This document shows positions 24,601-33,930 of a DNA stretch of 64,000 nt, one piece after another. Made by a program: the position numbers and the translations under genes. Position 1 is the stretch's first letter. Each line of letters opens with the position of its first letter. Source of the stretch: Leclercia sp. 29361 (GTDB lineage: Bacteria > Pseudomonadota > Gammaproteobacteria > Enterobacterales > Enterobacteriaceae); NCBI RefSeq assembly GCF_011290365.1, contig NZ_CP049786.1, positions 4,402,001 to 4,466,000 of the forward strand, read 5' to 3'. The notes below the pieces were generated by a model. That model was not told the DNA's origin, did no database searches, and was given only the letters and a program-made list of their open reading frames with translations.

Positions 24601-25950
24601 ATGCTGGATAAAATTGTTATCGCCAACCGCGGCGAGATCGCACTGCGTATTCTTCGTGCCTGTAAAGAGCTGGGCATTAAGACTGTCGCTGTGCACTCAA
24701 GCGCGGACCGCGATCTGAAACACGTATTACTGGCGGATGAGACGGTCTGTATCGGCCCGGCTCCGTCCGTCAAAAGCTATCTGAATATCCCGGCTATCAT
24801 CAGCGCCGCTGAGATCACTGGCGCGGTGGCGATTCACCCGGGTTATGGCTTCCTCTCTGAGAACGCCAACTTTGCTGAACAGGTAGAACGCTCTGGCTTT
24901 ATCTTCATCGGCCCGAAAGCTGACACCATCCGCCTGATGGGCGACAAAGTGTCTGCGATCACCGCAATGAAAAAAGCCGGTGTTCCAACCGTACCGGGCT
25001 CCGACGGTCCTCTGACCGACGACATGGATGCTAACCGTGCTCATGCGAAACGCATTGGCTACCCGGTTATCATCAAGGCGTCCGGCGGCGGCGGCGGTCG
25101 CGGTATGCGCGTTGTGCGCAGCGATGCTGAACTGGCTCAATCCATCTCCATGACCAAAGCAGAAGCGAAAGCAGCTTTCAGCAATGACATGGTGTACATG
25201 GAAAAATACCTGGAAAACCCACGCCACATCGAAATTCAGGTGCTGGCTGACGGTCAGGGTAACGCGATCTATCTGGCAGAACGTGACTGCTCCATGCAGC
25301 GACGTCACCAGAAAGTGGTCGAAGAGGCACCAGCACCGGGTATCACTCCGGAACTGCGTCGCTACATCGGCGAGCGTTGCTCTAAAGCCTGTGTCGATAT
25401 CGGTTATCGCGGGGCGGGTACGTTTGAGTTCCTGTTCGAAAACGGCGAGTTCTACTTCATCGAGATGAACACCCGTATTCAGGTTGAACACCCGGTTACC
25501 GAAATGATCACCGGCGTTGACCTGATTAAAGAGCAGCTGCGTATCGCGGCGGGTCAACCGCTGTCCATCAAGCAGGAAGAAGTTGTGGTTAAAGGCCATG
25601 CGGTGGAATGCCGTATCAACGCCGAAGACCCGAACACCTTCCTGCCGAGCCCGGGTAAAATCACGCGTTTCCACGCGCCGGGTGGCTTTGGTGTGCGCTG
25701 GGAGTCCCATATTTACGCCGGTTACACCGTACCGCCGTACTATGACTCCATGATCGGCAAGCTGATCTGCTACGGCGAATCCCGCGATGTGGCGATTTCC
25801 CGCATGAAGAACGCCCTGCAGGAGCTGATCATCGACGGCATCAAAACTAACGTTGATCTGCAGATGCGTATTATGAGCGACGAGAACTTCCAGCATGGTG
25901 GTACTAACATCCACTATCTTGAGAAGAAGCTCGGTCTCAATGAAAAATAA
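24601..25950 (+). CDS. accC: biotin carboxylase of acetyl-CoA carboxylase
   Basis: ATP-grasp enzyme that carboxylates the biotin on AccB with bicarbonate. It starts at the ATG at 24601 ([17 protein letters not shown]), 449 residues as in E. coli; the longer open frame overlaps accB and is rejected. The glycine-rich loop [10 protein letters not shown] is at about 162-171, [11 protein letters not shown] at about 234-244, and the active-site [16 protein letters not shown] at about 285-300. A strong terminator follows. Confidence 0.98.
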   Translation: MLDKIVIANRGEIALRILRACKELGIKTVAVHSSADRDLKHVLLADETVCIGPAPSVKSYLNIPAIISAAEITGAVAIHPGYGFLSENANFAEQVERSGFIFIGPKADTIRLMGDKVSAITAMKKAGVPTVPGSDGPLTDDMDANRAHAKRIGYPVIIKASGGGGGRGMRVVRSDAELAQSISMTKAEAKAAFSNDMVYMEKYLENPRHIEIQVLADGQGNAIYLAERDCSMQRRHQKVVEEAPAPGITPELRRYIGERCSKACVDIGYRGAGTFEFLFENGEFYFIEMNTRIQVEHPVTEMITGVDLIKEQLRIAAGQPLSIKQEEVVVKGHAVECRINAEDPNTFLPSPGKITRFHAPGGFGVRWESHIYAGYTVPPYYDSMIGKLICYGESRDVAISRMKNALQELIIDGIKTNVDLQMRIMSDENFQHGGTNIHYLEKKLGLNEK

Positions 25951-25964
25951 GCCTGCGTAAGCGT

Positions 25965-25993
25965 AAAAAGGTCGGTTAATCCGGCCTTTTTTT
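25965..25993 (+). terminator. terminator of accBC
   Basis: An 11-bp stem (AAAAAGGTCGG / CCGGCCTTTTT, one G-U pair) with loop TTAAT, followed by continuing T residues, 14 nt after the accC stop. Confidence 0.88.
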
Positions 25994-26059
25994 ATTTCTG
26001 GGGATCGCCAGGCCCCATAAGGTACAATCCCCGCTTTCTTTTTCCACAAGGGACAAAAA

Positions 26060-26305
26060 ATGGACAAGCGTTTTGTTCAGGCCCACAAAGAAGCGCGCTG
26101 GGCGCTGTGGTTAACCCTTCTCTATCTCGCCGCGTGGTTAGTAACTGCTTACATACCTGACTCTGCCATTGGCATTACCGGTCTGCCGCACTGGTTTGAG
26201 ATGGCCTGTCTGCTGCTCCCGCTGGTGTTTATTCTGCTCTGCTGGGCGATGGTGAAATTTATCTATCGCGATATTCCGCTGGAGGATGACGATAATGCAG
26301 CTTGA
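26060..26305 (+). CDS. yhdT: YhdT, small membrane protein (DUF997)
   Basis: An 81-residue protein with two hydrophobic segments (about 13-35 and 45-70), matching E. coli YhdT. Its stop codon overlaps the panF start by 11 nt, so the two are translationally coupled. The family (DUF997) regularly precedes PanF and may help the transporter, but no function is proven. Confidence 0.94.
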   Translation: MDKRFVQAHKEARWALWLTLLYLAAWLVTAYIPDSAIGITGLPHWFEMACLLLPLVFILLCWAMVKFIYRDIPLEDDDNAA

Positions 26306-27746
26306 AGTGATCCTGCCCCTCGTCGCGTATCTGTTTGTTGTTTTTGGCCTGTCCGTTTACGCCATGCGCAAACGAACGACGGGCACCTTCCTGAACGAGT
26401 ATTTCCTTGGTAGCCGCTCGATGGGCGGTATTGTGCTGGCGATGACCCTGACCGCCACCTACATCAGCGCCAGCTCCTTTATTGGTGGCCCGGGTGCGGC
26501 CTATAAATACGGGCTGGGCTGGGTACTGCTGGCGATGATCCAGCTGCCTGCCATCTGGCTCTCGCTGGGTATTCTCGGGAAAAAATTCGCGATTCTGGCG
26601 CGCCGCTATAATGCGGTGACCCTCAACGATATGCTGTTTGCCCGCTATCACAGCCGGCTGCTGGTCTGGCTGGCCAGCCTGAGCCTGCTGGTGGCCTTTA
26701 TCGGTGCCATGACCGTGCAGTTTATCGGTGGCGCGCGCCTGCTTGAGACCGCCGCCGGGATCCCTTACGAAACGGGCCTGCTGATTTTTGGTATCAGTAT
26801 CGCGCTCTACACCGCCTTTGGTGGATTCCGCGCCAGCGTGCTCAACGACACCATGCAGGGCATGGTGATGCTGATTGGCACCATTGTGCTGCTGGTGGGC
26901 GTGGTGCATGCGGCGGGTGGTTTAACCCATGCAGTGGAAACCCTGCAGACCATCGATCCGAAGCTGGTATCGCCTCAGGGTGCGGATGACATCCTCTCCC
27001 CCACCTTTATGACCTCCTTCTGGGTGCTGGTCTGCTTCGGGGTGATTGGCCTGCCGCATACGGCCGTGCGCTGCATCTCCTATAAAGACAGCAAGGCGGT
27101 GCACCGGGGAATTATTATCGGCACCATCGTCGTGGCGATCCTGATGCTCGGCATGCACCTTGCCGGGGCGCTCGGCCGGGCGGTGATCCCGGACTTAACC
27201 GTGCCGGACCTGGTGATCCCGACCCTGATGGTAAAAGTCCTGCCGCCGTTTGCGGCCGGGATCTTCCTTGCTGCGCCAATGGCAGCGATCATGTCGACAA
27301 TTAACGCCCAGCTGCTGCAAAGTTCCGCTACGATCATTAAAGATCTCTACCTGAACATGCGCCCGGCGCAGATGAACAATGAGCGACTTCTGAAGCGGAT
27401 GTCGGCTGTGATCACCCTGGTGCTGGGGGCGTTGCTGTTGCTGGCCGCGTGGCGGCCGCCTGAGATGATCATCTGGCTGAACCTGCTGGCGTTTGGTGGC
27501 CTGGAGGCGGTGTTCCTCTGGCCGCTGGTGCTGGGCCTGTACTGGGAGCGCGCCAACGCGGCGGGTGCCCTGAGCGCAATGATCGTCGGTGGCGTGCTCT
27601 ATGCCGTGCTCGCCTCCTTTAATATTCAGTACCTGGGCTTCCATCCAATTGTGCCCTCGCTACTGCTAAGTTTGCTGGCGTTTGTGGTGGGGAACCGTTT
27701 CGGTCAACCCACACCGCAGATGGCCGTCATTTCTACTGATAAATAA
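26295..27746 (+). CDS. panF: sodium/pantothenate symporter PanF
   Basis: Inner-membrane solute:sodium symporter that takes up pantothenate, the precursor of coenzyme A. It starts at the ATG at 26295, 9 nt after GGAGG, giving 483 residues as in E. coli. About 12-13 transmembrane helices are visible, with the SSS-family sodium-site segment [19 protein letters not shown] near residues 48-66. prmA follows after 11 nt, as in E. coli. Confidence 0.97.
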   Translation: MQLEVILPLVAYLFVVFGLSVYAMRKRTTGTFLNEYFLGSRSMGGIVLAMTLTATYISASSFIGGPGAAYKYGLGWVLLAMIQLPAIWLSLGILGKKFAILARRYNAVTLNDMLFARYHSRLLVWLASLSLLVAFIGAMTVQFIGGARLLETAAGIPYETGLLIFGISIALYTAFGGFRASVLNDTMQGMVMLIGTIVLLVGVVHAAGGLTHAVETLQTIDPKLVSPQGADDILSPTFMTSFWVLVCFGVIGLPHTAVRCISYKDSKAVHRGIIIGTIVVAILMLGMHLAGALGRAVIPDLTVPDLVIPTLMVKVLPPFAAGIFLAAPMAAIMSTINAQLLQSSATIIKDLYLNMRPAQMNNERLLKRMSAVITLVLGALLLLAAWRPPEMIIWLNLLAFGGLEAVFLWPLVLGLYWERANAAGALSAMIVGGVLYAVLASFNIQYLGFHPIVPSLLLSLLAFVVGNRFGQPTPQMAVISTDK

Positions 27747-27757
27747 AGAGTTTTGCC

Positions 27758-28639
27758 ATGCCGTGGATCCAATTAAAACTGAATACGACCGGCGCTAATG
27801 CCGAAGCGCTGAGTGATGCCCTGGTAGAGGCCGGTACGGTCTCTGTCACCTTCCAGGACACGCATGACACCCCGGTGTTTGAACCACTGCCGGGTGAAAC
27901 CCGCCTGTGGGGCGACACCGATGTCATCGGCCTGTTTGATGCCGAAACTGATATGGCCGAGGTGGTCGCGATTCTGGAGAATCATCCGCTGCTGGGCGCC
28001 GGTTTTGCGCACAAAATTGAGCAACTGGAAGACAAGGACTGGGAGCGCGAGTGGATGGATAACTTCCACCCGATGCAGTTCGGCAAGCGTCTGTGGATCT
28101 GCCCGAGCTGGCGCGACGTGCCGGATGAAAATGCCGTTAACGTGATGCTCGATCCGGGCCTGGCCTTCGGGACCGGCACCCACCCGACGACCTCCCTGTG
28201 CCTGCAGTGGCTGGATGGTCTGGATCTGGATGGTAAAACAGTGATCGACTTTGGCTGCGGGTCCGGGATCCTCGCCATCGCTGCCCTGAAGCTGGGTGCG
28301 GCAAAAGCGATTGGGATCGACATCGATCCGCAGGCAATCCAGGCCAGCCGCGATAACGCGCAGCGCAACGGCGTCTCCGACCGTCTGGAACTGTATCTGC
28401 CGAATAACCAGCCTGCGGTGATGAAAGCCGATGTGGTGGTCGCCAACATCCTGGCCGGCCCGTTACGCGAGCTGGCACCGTTAATCAGCGTCCTGCCCGT
28501 TGAGGGTGGCCTGCTGGGGCTTTCCGGTATTCTTGCCAGCCAGGCAGAAAGCGTCTGCGAAGCTTACGCCGACCTCTTTACACTCGACCCGGTGGTCGAA
28601 AAAGAGGAGTGGTGCCGCATTACCGGTCGTAAAAAGTAA
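27758..28639 (+). CDS. prmA: ribosomal protein L11 methyltransferase
   Basis: S-adenosylmethionine-dependent enzyme that trimethylates several amino groups of ribosomal protein L11. It has 293 residues. An N-terminal substrate-recognition domain (about 1-60) is linked to a Rossmann methyltransferase domain with SAM motif [16 protein letters not shown] (about 162-177) and NILAGPL near residue 230. No terminator is seen before it, so it is probably read from the panF transcript. Confidence 0.97.
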   Translation: MPWIQLKLNTTGANAEALSDALVEAGTVSVTFQDTHDTPVFEPLPGETRLWGDTDVIGLFDAETDMAEVVAILENHPLLGAGFAHKIEQLEDKDWEREWMDNFHPMQFGKRLWICPSWRDVPDENAVNVMLDPGLAFGTGTHPTTSLCLQWLDGLDLDGKTVIDFGCGSGILAIAALKLGAAKAIGIDIDPQAIQASRDNAQRNGVSDRLELYLPNNQPAVMKADVVVANILAGPLRELAPLISVLPVEGGLLGLSGILASQAESVCEAYADLFTLDPVVEKEEWCRITGRKK

Positions 28640-29016
28640 GGGTTTAATCGGGTGCCTGTTTTTTAAACTGCCCTTTTGGTTAAAGAACAGGCAATCCATT
28701 GCTAACGATCATGTTCTAAAATGCGACGCAGATCGCAAAGAACCGCGGAAATCTGCTGGTTAAAACAGCAGATTATTCGGCTTAAGGTTTCATTCTTTAA
28801 GAAAAAACGAGAAGTTTTGGGAAATTGTAAGCGGCCATAAAATCATCACACCCATTTAAGTGAATGATTTATATCGCATATAATTTTACAGGCTATGCTT
28901 TGTGTCTGATTCCATGATCTGCAACAGGTGATTGTTCAAAGTTTGGCCTTTCATCTCGTGCAAAAAATGCGTAAGATACGCCGCCTTGCAGTCACAGTAT
29001 GGTCATTTCTTAACTC
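28640..29016. other. prmA-dusB intergenic region
   Basis: A 377-bp AT-rich region without a gene. It contains a perfect 9-bp inverted repeat AATCTGCTG / CAGCAGATT (28750-28758 and 28766-28774, 7-nt loop, no T tract), a possible weak terminator of panF-prmA. The strong dusB-fis promoter lies at its right end. In E. coli the matching region holds several Fis and IHF sites; the AT-rich stretch 28790-28940 would suit them, but I cannot place exact sites. Confidence 0.6.
28949..28985 (+). promoter_or_regulatory. dusB-fis promoter with GC-rich discriminator
   Basis: -35 TTTCAT at 28949-28954, 17-bp spacer, -10 TAAGAT at 28972-28977, followed by the GC-rich ACGCCGCC. The same arrangement and nearly the same sequence form the E. 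coli fis promoter, known for stringent (ppGpp) control and sharp growth-phase regulation. It lies about 40 nt before the dusB start. Confidence 0.85.
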
Positions 29017-29982
29017 ATGCGCATCGGAAACCACCAGCTTAGAAATCGCCTGATCGCAGCACCTATGGCAGGTATTACCGACCGGCCCTTCAGGACGCTG
29101 TGCTATGAGATGGGAGCAGGACTCACCGTTTCCGAGATGATGTCGTCTAACCCGCAGGTTTGGGAAAGCGATAAATCCCGTCTTCGGATGGTGCATGTTG
29201 ACGAACCAGGTATCCGCACCGTGCAAATTGCCGGAAGCGTGCCTGAAGAGATGGCAGACGCCGCGCGTATTAACGTGGAAAGTGGTGCCCAGATTATTGA
29301 TATCAATATGGGGTGCCCGGCCAAAAAGGTGAATCGCAAGCTGGCAGGTTCAGCCCTTCTGCAATACCCCGACCAGGTGAAGTCAATCCTGACGGCGGTT
29401 GTCAGCGCAGTGGACGTTCCTGTTACGTTGAAGATTCGCACGGGTTGGTCGCCGGATCACCGTAACTGTGTAGAGATTGCCCAACTGGCTGAAGACTGTG
29501 GCATTCAGGCCCTGACCATACATGGACGCACCCGCGCCTGTTTGTTCAACGGCGAAGCTGAATACGACAGCATTCGGGCAGTTAAGCAGAAAGTTTCCAT
29601 TCCGATTATCGCGAATGGCGACATTACTGACCCGCTTAAAGCCAGAGCTGTGCTCGACTATACGGGAGCTGATGCTCTGATGATAGGACGTGCGGCTCAG
29701 GGAAGACCCTGGATCTTTCGGGAAATCCAGCATTATCTGGACACTGGGGAGCTGCTTGCCCCGCTGCCGCTGGCAGAGGTTAAGCGCTTGCTTTGTTCGC
29801 ACGTTCGGGAATTGCATGGCTTTTATGGTCAGGCAAAAGGGTACCGAATTGCGCGTAAACACGTATCCTGGTATCTCCAGGAGCACGCTCCAAATGACCA
29901 GTTTCGGCGCACATTCAACGCCATAGAGGATGCCAGCGATCAGCTGGAGGCGTTGGAGGCATACTTCGAAAATCTTGCGTAA
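29017..29982 (+). CDS. dusB: tRNA-dihydrouridine synthase B
   Basis: FMN-dependent enzyme that reduces uridine to dihydrouridine in the tRNA D-loop. It has 321 residues, as in E. coli. A TIM-barrel catalytic domain contains [14 protein letters not shown] (about 13-26) and the proton-donor cysteine Cys100 in [14 protein letters not shown]-terminal helical domain follows from about residue 245. First gene of dusB-fis, 23 nt before fis. Confidence 0.97.
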   Translation: MRIGNHQLRNRLIAAPMAGITDRPFRTLCYEMGAGLTVSEMMSSNPQVWESDKSRLRMVHVDEPGIRTVQIAGSVPEEMADAARINVESGAQIIDINMGCPAKKVNRKLAGSALLQYPDQVKSILTAVVSAVDVPVTLKIRTGWSPDHRNCVEIAQLAEDCGIQALTIHGRTRACLFNGEAEYDSIRAVKQKVSIPIIANGDITDPLKARAVLDYTGADALMIGRAAQGRPWIFREIQHYLDTGELLAPLPLAEVKRLLCSHVRELHGFYGQAKGYRIARKHVSWYLQEHAPNDQFRRTFNAIEDASDQLEALEAYFENLA

Positions 29983-30005
29983 TGAAATAAAGAGCTGACA
30001 GAACT

Positions 30006-30302
30006 ATGTTCGAACAACGCGTAAATTCTGACGTACTGACCGTTTCCACCGTTAACTCTCAGGATCAAGTAACACAAAAGCCCCTGCGTGACTCGGTTAA
30101 ACAGGCACTGAAGAACTATTTTGCTCAACTGAACGGTCAGGACGTTAATGACCTGTATGAGCTGGTACTGGCTGAAGTTGAACAGCCCCTGTTGGACATG
30201 GTGATGCAATACACCCGCGGTAACCAGACCCGTGCTGCCCTGATGATGGGCATCAACCGTGGTACGCTGCGTAAGAAATTGAAAAAGTACGGCATGAACT
30301 AA
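30006..30302 (+). CDS. fis: nucleoid-associated DNA-binding protein Fis
   Basis: Homodimeric DNA-bending protein that activates rRNA promoters, organises the nucleoid and assists site-specific recombinases. It has 98 residues, the highly conserved enterobacterial length and sequence. An N-terminal beta-hairpin arm is followed by helices, and the C-terminal helix-turn-helix is [20 protein letters not shown] (about 74-93). It is the second gene of the operon and ends at a strong terminator. Confidence 0.99.
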
Positions 30303-30326
30303 TTTCGATTAGCTAAATGCTTGTAT

Positions 30327-30364
30327 AAAAAGGCGCAAACCGGCATGGGGACGCGCCTTTTTTT
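30327..30364 (+). terminator. terminator of dusB-fis
   Basis: AAAAAGGCGC (30327-30336) pairs with GCGCCTTTTT (30353-30362) around a 16-nt loop, with a T tract of seven on the plus strand. Confidence 0.85.
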
Positions 30365-30501
30365 ATGCCCGCTTTTCCCGCCTTTTGCTCCCCTCATCAC
30401 ACCGCTAACAGCCGAAACGTAAACATCCGTCTGCCCACTTCTCAGCCGCTATTTTTCGTGTATATTTCCTGCACTCTTTTCCTTTGTTCCCGGAACTCCG
30501 A

Positions 30502-30666
30502 ATGATCCGTAAGTATGGGTGGTTAGTCGTCTTCGCGATTAGCGCTTTCCTTTTTGATGCACTGTTAATGCAGTGGATCGAGTTGATGTCTACGGAAACG
30601 GACAAATGCCGCAACATGAACTCGGTGAATCCACTCAAGCTGATCAACTGCGCGGATCTGGATTAA
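30502..30666 (+). CDS. yhdU: YhdU, small membrane-anchored protein (DUF2556)
   Basis: A 54-residue protein starting at the ATG at 30502 (MIRKYGWLVVF), with one transmembrane segment (about 5-27) and a short tail with two cysteines (DKCRNMN and LINCADL). It matches E. coli YhdU. The function is unknown. In E. coli yhdJ, a DNA adenine methyltransferase, lies between fis and yhdU; here the 199-bp gap holds only the fis terminator. Confidence 0.85.
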   Translation: MIRKYGWLVVFAISAFLFDALLMQWIELMSTETDKCRNMNSVNPLKLINCADLD

Positions 30667-30792
30667 ACCCTTACTTTCCCTCGAAAAATGTGCGGACTTA
30701 AAAGCCTTTGAGGCATCTCTGTTGGATGATAATGTCTCAGCCCGTCACATCCGGTATCACGTAATACCCCCTGCGTTTGAGTTGATGAGATC

Positions 30793-32874
30793 ATGCTGGT
30801 TAGCCAATACGACCAACTTCTTGTGGTTATCTCTTTTGTTGTCGCCATTCTTGCCTCCTACACCGCCCTGAATATGGCAGGCCGGGTTGTCGGCAGTACG
30901 GGCATCGCGGCACGCGTCTGGCTGACGGGCGGCGGTATTGCCATGGGCATCGGCATCTGGGCCATGCACTTTATCGGCATGCTGGCGATGGATGTCTCCA
31001 TGCGCCTGAACTACGACCTGATGCAAACGGCTCTGTCGATGTTCATTGCCATCGGCGCCTCGCTGTTCGCCCTCTGGCTGGTAAGCCGGGATCACCTGCG
31101 CAGGCGTCGCCTGTTCACCGGTGCCGTGATTCTGGGCAGCGGGATTGTCGCGATGCACTACACCGGGATGGCGGCATTACAGGTTGAGCCCGCTATCGTC
31201 TGGGATATGCGCTGGGTTGCGCTGTCGGTGGTGATCGCCCTGCTCGCCTCGCTGGCCGCTCTGTGGCTCACGTTTCGTCTTCGTCGCGACGCCGCCCAGG
31301 TTGCGCTGATGCGCGCGGGTGCCGCCGTACTGATGGGCATGGCGATTGCCGGCATGCACTATACCGGGATGAAGGCCGCCCAGTTCCCGGTTCAGGTCCA
31401 TATGCACCATCAGGGGGTGAACGGCAGCTGGCTGGCGGTACTGGTGAGCGTCGTGGCGCTCTCTATTCTTGGCATTACGCTGCTGGTCTCGATGTTTGAC
31501 GCCAGGCTGCAGGCCCGCACCGCCCTTCTGGCCTCGTCGCTGGCGGAAGCGAACCGTGAGCTGGCGCAGTTGGCGCTGCACGACACGCTGACGCGCTTGC
31601 CAAACCGCGTGCTGCTGGAGGACCGTCTCGATCAGGCGATCAACAAAGCCGATCGTGAAGGAAAGTTATTCGCGCTGTTGTTTATGGATCTGGACGGCTT
31701 CAAAGCCGTCAACGATGCCTACGGGCATGACACCGGCGATAAGCTGCTGATTGCCGTGACGGAACGTCTGGAACAACCGCTGAAAGGTCAGTACACCCTC
31801 GCCCGTATTGGCGGCGACGAGTTTGTGCTGCTGGCCGAGATCGATACCCCCAACGATGCCGCTTCACTGGCCAGCGCGCTGGTGCATGTGATCGACCAGC
31901 CCTTCAGCCTTGAGCTGTACGATCTGGTGGTGACCCTCAGCGTGGGGATTGCTATCTATCCGCACGATGGCAAAAATCAGCGGGAGCTGATGTTTAACGC
32001 CGATGCGGCGATGTACCACACCAAGCATATGGGGCGTAACGGCTACCATTTCTTCCAGCCGTCGATGAACACCCTGGCGCAAAAACAGCTGCAGCTGATG
32101 AACGATCTGTGGCTGGCGCTGGATCGACAGGAACTGCATCTGGTTTATCAGCCGAAGTTCCAGGCCCCGGTGGGCCCTATCGTCGGCTTTGAGGCCCTGC
32201 TGCGCTGGCAGCACCCTTCCCAGGGGCTACTCTGCCCTGACCAGTTCCTGCCGCTGGCGGAAAAAAGCGGGCTGATCATTCCTATCGGCAACTGGGTGAT
32301 TGATGAGGCCTGCCGCCAGCTCCGCGTCTGGCATCTTGAAGGGCATACCGAGTGGTCGATGGCGGTGAATCTCTCCACGCTGCAGTTTGAGCAACCCCTG
32401 CTGGTTGAGACGGTGATGAGTAGCCTGGCGCGACATCACATTCCGCCCCACACCCTGATCCTGGAAGTGACCGAAACGACGGCCATGAATAATCCGGATG
32501 AGAGCGTGCGGGTGCTGACCGAACTGACGCAGGCGGGGGTGAAAGCCTCCATCGATGATTTTGGTACGGGCTATTCCAGCCTGCTGTACCTGAAAAAGCT
32601 GCCAGCCTGTGAGCTGAAGATCGATCGGGCGTTTGTTAAAGATCTCAAGGGCGAGGGGGACGATGCCACTATTGTTGCCGCCATTGTTGCGCTGGCAAAG
32701 ACCCTCAATCTTAAGGTGGTAGCAGAAGGGGTGGAAACGCAGGAGCAGCAGGCGTTTTTGACCAGGCTCGGGTGTAACACTTTACAAGGTTATCTGCTGG
32801 GTAAACCGGTTTCGGCGCAGACCATCAAGGCCATGAGTCAGGATCCGCAAGCCATGCTGACCCAGCAAATCTGA
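30793..32874 (+). CDS. MHYT-GGDEF-EAL membrane protein (cyclic-di-GMP metabolism)
   Basis: A 693-residue membrane protein that may make and/or cleave cyclic-di-GMP. The N-terminal MHYT sensor has about seven transmembrane helices (1-235) with the three repeat motifs AMHFIGM (57-63), AMHYTGM (120-126) and GMHYTGM (187-193), proposed to bind copper and sense oxygen, CO or NO. The diguanylate cyclase domain has an intact GGDEF (340-344), but its product-inhibition RxxD site is replaced by KGQY (331-334). The EAL domain has EAL (467-469) and intact EVTE, DDFGTG, LKID and AEGVE motifs, so phosphodiesterase activity is likely. E. coli K-12 has no gene here, between yhdU and acrS. Confidence 0.93.
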   Translation: MLVSQYDQLLVVISFVVAILASYTALNMAGRVVGSTGIAARVWLTGGGIAMGIGIWAMHFIGMLAMDVSMRLNYDLMQTALSMFIAIGASLFALWLVSRDHLRRRRLFTGAVILGSGIVAMHYTGMAALQVEPAIVWDMRWVALSVVIALLASLAALWLTFRLRRDAAQVALMRAGAAVLMGMAIAGMHYTGMKAAQFPVQVHMHHQGVNGSWLAVLVSVVALSILGITLLVSMFDARLQARTALLASSLAEANRELAQLALHDTLTRLPNRVLLEDRLDQAINKADREGKLFALLFMDLDGFKAVNDAYGHDTGDKLLIAVTERLEQPLKGQYTLARIGGDEFVLLAEIDTPNDAASLASALVHVIDQPFSLELYDLVVTLSVGIAIYPHDGKNQRELMFNADAAMYHTKHMGRNGYHFFQPSMNTLAQKQLQLMNDLWLALDRQELHLVYQPKFQAPVGPIVGFEALLRWQHPSQGLLCPDQFLPLAEKSGLIIPIGNWVIDEACRQLRVWHLEGHTEWSMAVNLSTLQFEQPLLVETVMSSLARHHIPPHTLILEVTETTAMNNPDESVRVLTELTQAGVKASIDDFGTGYSSLLYLKKLPACELKIDRAFVKDLKGEGDDATIVAAIVALAKTLNLKVVAEGVETQEQQAFLTRLGCNTLQGYLLGKPVSAQTIKAMSQDPQAMLTQQI

Positions 32875-32888
32875 CCGGGCCGATGCCG

Positions 32889-33536
32889 CTATGAGGCGGC
32901 GTCGTAGAAACGGTGCGGCGCCGGAGCAAGCGGTAACGTCGAGAGGATGTTATCCACCAGCTCCGGGGCCTGTTGATACAGGTCCAGCCTTTCCGGGCTC
33001 ATTAACCAGTTTTTAATCAATCCACAAAAAAAGCCATGGAAAACAATTAAGGTCGTGTCGATATTGATCTGCGCGGAAATAGCGCCTGTCGCAATGCATC
33101 TCTGCAGGATCTGACGAACGTTTTCATAGTTGAAGCCGATCCTCTCCCGAATTTCATATTCTGAAATCATGCCCGGTTCAAATTCACATTTGTGATAGAG
33201 GATCTGCAATAGCGTACGCTGGCGGCGATCCCGGGCAATATATTGCAACGCGGTAACAAACAGTTCACGTAAAATAAATAACGGCTTGTCCTCTTCTCCC
33301 TGCGACAACAGACCGCGAATAATCTCCCGTAGCGGACATTGCTCCTGCCAGATAGCATTAAATATCTCAGCCTTACTGCTGAAATGCCAGTAAACGGCCC
33401 CCCGGGACAGACCCGCGGCATCAGCAATATCGGTCAGCGTGGTACTTGCCACACCCCGTGCGGCAAACTGCTCTATCGCTGCCTCAATCAACAGCTGGCG
33501 TGTCTTCTGCGCCTCGGCCTTCGTTTTACGCGCCAT
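32889..33536 (-). CDS. acrS: TetR-family repressor AcrS (EnvR)
   Basis: Repressor divergent from acrEF; E. coli AcrS represses acrAB expression. It has 215 residues. The TetR helix-turn-helix is TTLTDIADAAGLSRGAVYWHF (about 32-52), followed by a helical ligand-binding domain with the AcrR/AcrS-like segment LLQILYHKCEF. Position and sequence fit AcrS, although a closely related AcrR-type repressor cannot be excluded. It ends 14 nt from the convergent MHYT gene. Confidence 0.9.
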   Translation of the reverse strand: MARKTKAEAQKTRQLLIEAAIEQFAARGVASTTLTDIADAAGLSRGAVYWHFSSKAEIFNAIWQEQCPLREIIRGLLSQGEEDKPLFILRELFVTALQYIARDRRQRTLLQILYHKCEFEPGMISEYEIRERIGFNYENVRQILQRCIATGAISAQINIDTTLIVFHGFFCGLIKNWLMSPERLDLYQQAPELVDNILSTLPLAPAPHRFYDAAS

Positions 33537-33930
33537 AGGGAGTCACTCTTTTAACGGATTAATTACATTTATCAAACAACAGTGATAATTGTCAGGTCGT
33601 CAATTATCTATTACTGCAAAAAATAATTTTGAACAAAAAACGTCAACACGCTTAATTTATTAATCTCAATGATGTTTCAACATCACTTTATTCATTAAAC
33701 ACATATGTATGTCTAAAGCATAATGCCGTGAAATAGATATTCGGGAATGCTATCCCGTTGTTTAATCACATTCAGCCTCGTTTTTTTTCTCTTCGATTCT
33801 TTCTTCGCACTTATAAATCAAAAACCCGCCCGGCCATTCTTTATTATGGCGCCCGCCGTTTTCTGTTTACCTCTCCTTAACGCTTAACCGCTGTCGGTTA
33901 ATGCGGGTTGATGATTTTGAAGGAATAGCC
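33537..33930. promoter_or_regulatory. acrS-acrE divergent control region
   Basis: A 394-bp strongly AT-rich region that must hold both promoters. ACATATGTATGT at 33701-33712 resembles one half of the AcrR/AcrS-type operator (TACATACATT...AATGTATGTA); the other half is not clear. A small inverted repeat GATGTT-TC-AACATC lies at 33671-33684. The AT-richness fits silencing by H-NS, which is known for acrEF in E. coli; that is inference here. Confidence 0.5.

Noticed and set aside
24727-26067. 446-codon open frame antisense to accC
   Set aside because: It lies fully opposite the strongly conserved accC, has no ribosome-binding site, and its protein shows no family features. Long antisense frames are common opposite GC-rich coding sequence.
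33671-33684. GATGTT-TC-AACATC inverted repeat as the AcrS operator
   Set aside because: Only 6-bp arms and no resemblance to the known AcrR/AcrS operator; kept only as a note in the region entry.
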